The notes under the pieces were generated by a model. It was not told the DNA's origin, searched no databases, and saw only the letters and a list, made by a program, of their open reading frames with translations. A stretch of DNA of 11,258 nucleotides from Alphaproteobacteria bacterium UBA1303. Lineage in GTDB: Bacteria; Pseudomonadota; Alphaproteobacteria; Micropepsales; Micropepsaceae. Both the position numbers and the translations under genes were made by a program. Position 1 is the stretch's first letter. Each line of letters opens with the position of its first letter. The stretch is taken from positions 1 through 11,258 of the forward strand of contig DBTZ01000053.1 in NCBI GenBank assembly GCA_002307315.1, read 5' to 3'. This document shows positions 7,778 to 11,258 of the stretch, in pieces.

Positions 7778-7784
7778 GGGGGTG

Positions 7785-7789
7785 CTCCT
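7785..7789 (-). promoter_or_regulatory. Shine-Dalgarno of the YhcH-family gene
   Basis: AGGAG on the minus strand, followed by seven bases and the ATG at 7777. It is one of the clearest ribosome binding sites in the window and decides the start of this gene. Confidence 0.8.
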
Positions 7790-7865
7790 ATATTGACCGA
7801 ATTTCGCGCGACGCTATCACGCTGACACCGGTGGCACCACGGCGCAAAGCGCGCACCCCTCAAGG

Positions 7866-8954
7866 TCATCTGTCGCATGTCTTCGACGCCTCGATCCAGC
7901 CGCCGCCGAGCACCTCGTCGCCGTCGTAGAACACCACGGCTTGACCCGGCGTAACGGCGCGTTCGCCGGCGGAGAACCGCACCTCGGCACGACCGCCGGA
8001 CAGCGGAACGATTTGGCACGGCACCGCCTTTTGGCGATAGCGGATCTTGCAGCTTGCATCGAGCGGTGCGATCGGCTCCGGCGCAATCCAGTTGATGTCC
8101 GTTGCCGTCAGTGCGTTGCGATATAACGCGGCTTCTTCGCCGACGATCACGGTGCGGGCCGCCGGATCGACCCCGAGCACGAACAGCGGCGTGGGATGCG
8201 AAAGCCCCAGCCCTTTGCGCTGACCGACGGTGAAACGGTGAACGCCTGCGTGCCGGCCGAGCACGCGGCCGTCGCGGTCGACGATGTCCCCGGCCGGCGG
8301 CTTGGTTCCTTCCCGTTCGAGAAAGCCGGCGTAATCGTTGTCGGGGACAAAGCAGATTTCCTGGCTTTCGCGTTTGTCGGCGGTGTTCAGGCCCAGCTTT
8401 GCCGCTTGCGCGCGCACCTCGGGCTTGGTCATGCCGCCGACCGGAAACATCGTCCGCGCCAATTGCGTTTGCGTCAGCGCGAACAGAAAATAGCTCTGAT
8501 CCTTGCCGTCGTCCGCGCCGCACAACAGACGAAAGCGCCCGTCGGGGGCTTGGACTTTGCGCGCGTAATGGCCGGTGGCGACGAAGTCGGCGCCGAATTC
8601 GCGCGCCTTTTCCAGCAGCAGGTCGAACTTGATCCACTGATTGCAGCGGGCGCACGGGTTGGGCGTGCGCCCGCCGGCGTATTGGGCGACAAAGTCGGCG
8701 ACGACGGTGCGGCGGAATTCCTGTTCCAGGTTCAATACGTAATAGGGGATGCCGATCCGGGCGGCGACGCGGCGGGCGTCGGTCAGATCGTCGAGCGAAC
8801 AACAGGTGCGCGACGGGCCGGTTTGATCGCTCGGTCCGCGGTTCCACAATTGCATCGAGACGCCGATAACGTCGTAGCCTTGCTCGCACAGCAGGGCCGC
8901 CGCCACCGAGGAATCGACGCCGCCGCTCATCGCTATCGCCACGCGCGCCGTCAC
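7866..8954 (-). CDS. mnmA: tRNA-specific 2-thiouridylase MnmA
   Basis: ATP-dependent enzyme that puts sulfur on C2 of the wobble uridine (U34) of tRNAs for Lys, Glu and Gln, in the cytoplasm. The 362 residues carry the PP-loop SGGVDSS (10-16), NPCARCNQWIKF with the catalytic Cys104 (also Cys101), GHY (128-130), and ESQEICFVPDNDY with the second catalytic Cys201. Both reactive cysteines line up with the nucleophile and persulfide cysteines of the E. coli enzyme. C-terminal beta domains complete the normal length. The start is GTG at 8954, sharing the four bases GTGA with the stop of the upstream cysteine desulfurase, which is typical of translational coupling. An ATG codon at residue 9 is too far inside, because it would remove the strand leading into the PP-loop. 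The desulfurase next to it is the natural sulfur donor. Confidence 0.96.
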   Translation of the reverse strand: MTARVAIAMSGGVDSSVAAALLCEQGYDVIGVSMQLWNRGPSDQTGPSRTCCSLDDLTDARRVAARIGIPYYVLNLEQEFRRTVVADFVAQYAGGRTPNPCARCNQWIKFDLLLEKAREFGADFVATGHYARKVQAPDGRFRLLCGADDGKDQSYFLFALTQTQLARTMFPVGGMTKPEVRAQAAKLGLNTADKRESQEICFVPDNDYAGFLEREGTKPPAGDIVDRDGRVLGRHAGVHRFTVGQRKGLGLSHPTPLFVLGVDPAARTVIVGEEAALYRNALTATDINWIAPEPIAPLDASCKIRYRQKAVPCQIVPLSGGRAEVRFSAGERAVTPGQAVVFYDGDEVLGGGWIEASKTCDR

Positions 8955-10087
8955 GGCTTGCGCAGCCTTACCGCCATCGCAGGCAGTATCCGCAGCACGT
9001 CGTCCACCTCGGCCTCGGTGTTATGAATTCCAAGCGAAAATCGCAGGGCGCATTTGTTTAAGTCCGGCGGCAAGCCCATCGCGGCAAGCACATGCGAGGG
9101 GCGCACCGTGCCGGCGGCGCAGGCGGAACCGGAGGAAACCGCAATGCCGGCCAGATCGAGATTGACCAGCAGCGAATCCGCAGCAACGCCGGCAAAGACC
9201 ATAAGGCTGGTGTTGGAGAGGCGCGACTGCTTATCGCCGATCGCCGTTGCAAACGAAAGCGCCGTCCGCAGCCCGCACTCCAACCGGTCGCGCAAGGCGC
9301 CGACACGGCGGATTTCATCGGTCATGGTTTTTTGCAGCACGGCGCACGCCTCGCCCAAGCCGACGATGGCGGCGGCATTCTCGGTGCCGGCGCGACGGCC
9401 GAATTCCTGCAAGCCGCCGTGAATTTGCGGGTGCGGCTTGACGTTGCCGCGGACGATCAGCGCGCCGCCGCCGGAAGGCGCGCCCAGTTTGTGACCGGAG
9501 AGCGACAGAAGATCGATCTTCGCCGCCGCGGCATCGAGCGGCAGCCGGCCCGCCGCCTGCACGGCGTCGCAGTGAAAGGCGATGCCGCGCGCGGCGGCGA
9601 TCTCGCCGATTTGAGCGACGGGAAACACCACGCCGGTTTCGTTGTTCGCCGCCATGATCGAAATCAGAATGGTGCGGTCGGTCAAGGCGGCCTTCAAGCG
9701 GTCGAGGTCGAGCCGTCCTTGACGATCGACATCGAGATAAGCGATCTCGAAGCCGTCGTCGGCCAAATCGCGGCAGGCGTTGAGCACCGCCGGATGTTCG
9801 ACCGCCGTGGTGACGATATGATTGCCCTTGCCGCGGAGGGCGCGGGCAACACCCTTGATCGCCAGATTGTCCGCCTCGCTGCCGCCGGAAACGAAGATCA
9901 CCTCGCGCGGGGCGCAGCCAAAAAAGGCGGCAACGCAGTCGCGTGCTTCGTCGATGGCGGCGCGAAGCTTGCGCCCCGCGGCGTGGATGCTCGATGGGTT
10001 GCCGTGCAATTCCCGCAAAAAAGGCAGGCATTTATCGGCCACTTCCGGCCTGAGCGGCGCCGAGGCGTTGACGTCCATGTAGATCAT
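8951..10087 (-). CDS. Cysteine desulfurase, NifS/IscS type
   Basis: PLP enzyme of aminotransferase class V that takes sulfur from cysteine as a protein-bound persulfide, giving alanine. In 378 residues it shows the opening strand MDVNASAPLRPEV, a VEHPAV motif with His98, HCDAVQAAG with Asp174 and Gln177, SGHK with the PLP-binding Lys200, RRAGTEN (231-237), and SSGSAC with the catalytic Cys323. All key residues are present. The four-base overlap with mnmA suggests that its main partner is tRNA thiolation, and no Fe-S assembly genes are visible nearby. I therefore avoid the symbols iscS, nifS and sufS. No good ribosome binding site precedes ATG 10087, and the fourth codon is also ATG. A leftward hypothetical frame overlaps its first 56 bases, so it may be translated from a longer upstream message. 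Confidence 0.95.
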   Translation of the reverse strand: MIYMDVNASAPLRPEVADKCLPFLRELHGNPSSIHAAGRKLRAAIDEARDCVAAFFGCAPREVIFVSGGSEADNLAIKGVARALRGKGNHIVTTAVEHPAVLNACRDLADDGFEIAYLDVDRQGRLDLDRLKAALTDRTILISIMAANNETGVVFPVAQIGEIAAARGIAFHCDAVQAAGRLPLDAAAAKIDLLSLSGHKLGAPSGGGALIVRGNVKPHPQIHGGLQEFGRRAGTENAAAIVGLGEACAVLQKTMTDEIRRVGALRDRLECGLRTALSFATAIGDKQSRLSNTSLMVFAGVAADSLLVNLDLAGIAVSSGSACAAGTVRPSHVLAAMGLPPDLNKCALRFSLGIHNTEAEVDDVLRILPAMAVRLRKP

Positions 10088-10646
10088 GCCGCGTCAATAC
10101 AGCATTTCGACTTGGCCGCCAAACATATGTCATCCGTCCGGCGCTTGCCTCGGGTCGGCGATGACGATGCTGCCGAAGCCGTGCTTCTGCCTTTCCGGCA
10201 AGATCAAGCCGCGGATGAAGATCGTCGCGATGATCCATTACCCGGACGGGCGCACCGCCGATGAAGTCGCTTGTTTTAAGAACGGCGGAATATTGCCGTA
10301 TGTTTTGCGGAAGCCGAGGGGGTAGGGGACGTCTTTCGCCGTTCGGGTTACTCCATTCATCCGCGGATACTTCCGCCGCTTGGCGTAAGATCCGGGCGCG
10401 GGCGCGGTAATCGCGCACCATCGCCCGGACGCGCCGCAAAATCTCGTGGCCGTCGTGCTTTGCCGCATTGCGGTTGCCGCGCGGGGCACCAATCCTGGGG
10501 TGCCATACCTCGTCAAGGCGCAAGCGCTTGATCGTTGTTTTCACTGTTTGCGTACCCCTTCCCCCCTCTTGTGCCGGGGCCGCCGCATGCCCGGCGACGA
10601 TGGGGTGGCGGTTTTTTCCGGTGCGGGCGGCCGTATGTTCGGGCAT
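10032..10646 (-). CDS. Hypothetical protein with GAPRGNRNAAKH motif, probably frameshifted at its C-terminus
   Basis: I do not know the function. The start at 10646 is well supported: AAGGAG lies six bases upstream. Residues 53-64 read GAPRGNRNAAKH, followed by an Arg-rich helix-like region (about 68-92). To my recollection this pairing recurs in short uncharacterised proteobacterial proteins of about 90-110 residues (GAPxGNRNAxKHG). Codons up to about residue 98 look like the host's. After that, codon choice becomes irregular, the sequence resembles nothing I know, and the frame runs 56 bp into the cysteine desulfurase gene. I infer that the real protein ends near residue 98-110 and that a frameshift or lost stop makes it read on to 204. 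It is divergent from the antitoxin fragment at 10703. Confidence 0.4.
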   Translation of the reverse strand: MPEHTAARTGKNRHPIVAGHAAAPAQEGGRGTQTVKTTIKRLRLDEVWHPRIGAPRGNRNAAKHDGHEILRRVRAMVRDYRARARILRQAAEVSADEWSNPNGERRPLPPRLPQNIRQYSAVLKTSDFIGGAPVRVMDHRDDLHPRLDLAGKAEARLRQHRHRRPEASAGRMTYVWRPSRNAVLTRHDLHGRQRLGAAQAGSGR

Positions 10647-10652
10647 GACAGG

Positions 10653-10658
10653 CTCCTT
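10653..10658 (-). promoter_or_regulatory. Shine-Dalgarno of the GAPRGNRN gene
   Basis: AAGGAG on the minus strand, six bases before ATG 10646. It is the best evidence that this hypothetical gene is, or recently was, translated, and it argues for this start over the ATG further upstream at 10727. Confidence 0.65.
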
Positions 10659-10702
10659 ATCGAAACCCGCCATTGTCGCACCGTTTTTGCGGCATTGGAT
10701 AA

Positions 10703-10831
10703 GCGGCGGAAGCCGGAAAGGCGTCACCTTTCTTCAAGCGCGAGGCGGCCAAGCAACGCGTCCCCTATCAACGCATGATCCGGGCGCTGGTGGATGCCTA
10801 TGCGGAGAATAACGGTCGGGGCACTCCATAA
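10703..10831 (+). pseudogene. C-terminal fragment of a CopG/ribbon-helix-helix antitoxin
   Basis: Between an in-frame TAA (10700-10702) and the TAA at 10829-10831 the frame has 42 codons. From 10730 it reads FFKREAAKQRVPYQRM, then IRALVDAYAENN. This is the helix-turn part of ribbon-helix-helix antitoxins of the CopG/BrnA type, where K-x-x-A, then PYQ and a following I are conserved. The N-terminal beta strand that binds DNA, and a start codon, are missing: the bases upstream run into the leftward gene's leader. No partner toxin gene of matching type is visible. I infer a decayed toxin-antitoxin locus truncated by rearrangement. The family assignment rests on motif recall only. Confidence 0.55.
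10716..10732. repeat. Small inverted repeat at the edge of the antitoxin fragment
   Basis: GAAAGG (10716-10721) and CCTTTC (10727-10732) form a perfect six-base inverted repeat around CGTCA. It lies exactly where recognisable antitoxin sequence begins. There is no T run after it, so it is unlikely to be a terminator. Confidence 0.4.
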
Positions 10832-10846
10832 AGGCGTGTGGCGGTT
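10825..10846 (+). repeat. 22-bp imperfect direct repeat, copy 1 (HKG..RF coding)
   Basis: Matches 11021-11042 at 18 of 22 positions: TCCATAAAGGC, then two matches in six, then CGGTT. Copy 2 lies in the start of the HigB-like gene. Read from ATG 10800, this copy also encodes HKG-x-x-RF in frame, as does copy 2 from ATG 11002. Confidence 0.6.
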
Positions 10847-10869
10847 TGCGATAAATAGGGGGTATCGCA
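10847..10869. repeat. Inverted repeat TGCGATA-N9-TATCGCA
   Basis: Perfect seven-base arms (10847-10853 and 10863-10869) around AATAGGGGG. It abuts a second inverted repeat at 10870-10897 without a gap, in the AT-rich stretch before the HigB-like gene. It could be an operator or an RNA hairpin. Confidence 0.5.
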
Positions 10870-10897
10870 TGGTGCAGAAATCAAAAATTATGCACCA
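10870..10897. repeat. Inverted repeat TGGTGCA-N14-TGCACCA
   Basis: Perfect seven-base arms (10870-10876 and 10891-10897) around an A-rich 14-base spacer. The half-site TGCACCA resembles NtrC half-sites, but the arms are in the opposite order (NtrC is TGCACCA then TGGTGCA), so I do not call it an NtrC site. It ends about 70 bp before the HigB-like promoter. Confidence 0.5.
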
Positions 10898-10967
10898 CGC
10901 GGAAAAAGGCTTATGTGGTAAGTGCTTCTTGTGGTTTCGACCCGATAAAAAACGTGTATTGCGTAGC

Positions 10968-10996
10968 TTGACACAATACGACGATTTTGGTAGCGT
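10968..10996 (+). promoter_or_regulatory. Sigma-70-type promoter of the HigB-like gene
   Basis: TTGACA (10968-10973) is a perfect -35 box. TAGCGT (10991-10996), a TAxxxT-type -10, follows after 17 bp. Only five bases separate the -10 from ATG 11002, so the transcript would start almost at the start codon. Confidence 0.6.
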
Positions 10997-11001
10997 GAGC
11001 C

Positions 11002-11258
11002 ATGAAGATCAGAAACGTGATCCATAAAGGCTTACGCCGGTTCATCGAGGATGATGTTGCCGCCGGACTTCAGCCCGCCGTCGTGCCGAAACTGAGGCGG
11101 ATGGTTTCTTTTCTTCAGGACATGGAGCGCGAGGAAGAGCTGCGAACGGTGCCGAGCTGGAAAGCGCATCGGCTAACCGGCGACCGGAAGGATGTCTGGA
11201 GTTTGTTCGTCACGAAAAACTGGCGGCTGACGTTTCGTATCGACCAGTCGGAAATCGA
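11002..11258 (+). CDS. HigB-like (RelE superfamily) type II toxin, 3' end outside the window
   Basis: Eighty-five codons are visible, close to the family's usual 90-95, so only the last few are missing. HigB toxins are ribosome-dependent mRNA endonucleases, normally silenced by a helix-turn-helix antitoxin, HigA, encoded just downstream and thus beyond this window. The visible motifs fit: HKGLRRF near the start, PSWKAHRLTGDRKDVWS in the middle, then KNWRLTFRI. The remaining C-terminal Asp/Tyr/His tail of the family would follow. The start at 11002 is chosen because it places HKGL at the usual distance from the N-terminus. There is no ribosome binding site and the promoter lies immediately upstream. 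Whether toxin and antitoxin are both intact cannot be judged here. Confidence 0.87.
   Translation, partial: MKIRNVIHKGLRRFIEDDVAAGLQPAVVPKLRRMVSFLQDMEREEELRTVPSWKAHRLTGDRKDVWSLFVTKNWRLTFRIDQSEI
11021..11042 (+). repeat. 22-bp imperfect direct repeat, copy 2 (inside HigB-like start)
   Basis: Partner of 10825-10846, 196 bp downstream. It encodes HKGLRRF, the conserved N-terminal motif of HigB-family toxins. Confidence 0.6.

Noticed and set aside
9092..10264. Rightward open frame of 390 codons opposite the cysteine desulfurase
   Set aside because: The opposite strand encodes a complete desulfurase with every active-site residue. The long frame is a product of codon bias.
10086..10325. Rightward frame of 79 codons with several cysteines between the sulfur genes and the GAPRGNRN gene
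   Set aside because: No ribosome binding site, mixed codon use and no recognisable motif. Probably chance.
10870..10897. NtrC-type enhancer with a sigma-54 promoter
   Set aside because: The half-sites are in the wrong order for NtrC, and no TGGCAC-N5-TTGC element lies downstream at the right spacing.
10794..11027. Rightward small frame ending KRDP, or its shorter form from ATG 10869 (53 codons, with CGKC)
   Set aside because: It has a plausible AGGGGG before ATG 10869, but it overlaps the toxin promoter and the toxin start in another frame and matches no family I know. It is mentioned only for its HKG..RF start.
1..11258. CRISPR array, tRNA or rRNA genes, insertion sequence
   Set aside because: I looked for regularly spaced repeats, cloverleaf patterns, rRNA signatures and transposase motifs on both strands and saw none.

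Overview
The window looks like ordinary chromosomal DNA of a GC-rich alphaproteobacterium, plausibly Rhodospirillales or a relative. The evidence is an RNase E with a large acidic insert in its S1 domain and a C-terminal GWW tail, followed divergently by an AMIN/Amidase_3 amidase and a class A penicillin-binding protein. The block rne / amidase / PBP1a is a familiar alphaproteobacterial gene order. Codons are strongly G/C-ending except at the right edge. I cannot name a genus.

Left part (1-7300). rne runs leftwards (28-2808). It is separated by a divergent 402-bp spacer from a rightward pair: a periplasmic N-acetylmuramoyl-L-alanine amidase (3211-4569) and PBP1a (4604-7249). The spacer holds the rne Shine-Dalgarno, two RNA hairpins (one followed on the rne strand by a T7 run) and a set of TAAACG boxes just before the amidase. 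The amidase cleaves peptide side chains from peptidoglycan and PBP1a polymerises and cross-links it, so the pair is a cell-wall unit. A strong hairpin without a T run lies between the convergent PBP1a and yhcH-like genes.

Middle part (7307-10087), all leftwards. A NifS/IscS-type cysteine desulfurase overlaps a GTG-started mnmA by four bases (GTGA), followed by a YhcH/YjgK/YiaL-family cupin with its own good ribosome binding site. Desulfurase and MnmA form a natural sulfur relay for 2-thiouridine at the tRNA wobble position.

Right part (10088-11258) is accessory in character. A leftward hypothetical gene with a GAPRGNRNAAKH motif has a good ribosome binding site, but its reading frame runs into the desulfurase start and may be frameshifted. 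A rightward fragment of a ribbon-helix-helix antitoxin has lost its N-terminal half. A clearly more AT-rich 160-bp stretch carries two abutting inverted repeats. A HigB/RelE-family toxin gene with a consensus-like promoter is cut by the window end. A 22-bp imperfect repeat suggests that a second, decayed HigB-like start lies 196 bp upstream of the intact one. I did not find a clear novel multigene system. The toxin-antitoxin debris at the right end and the rne/amidase spacer are the most interesting parts.
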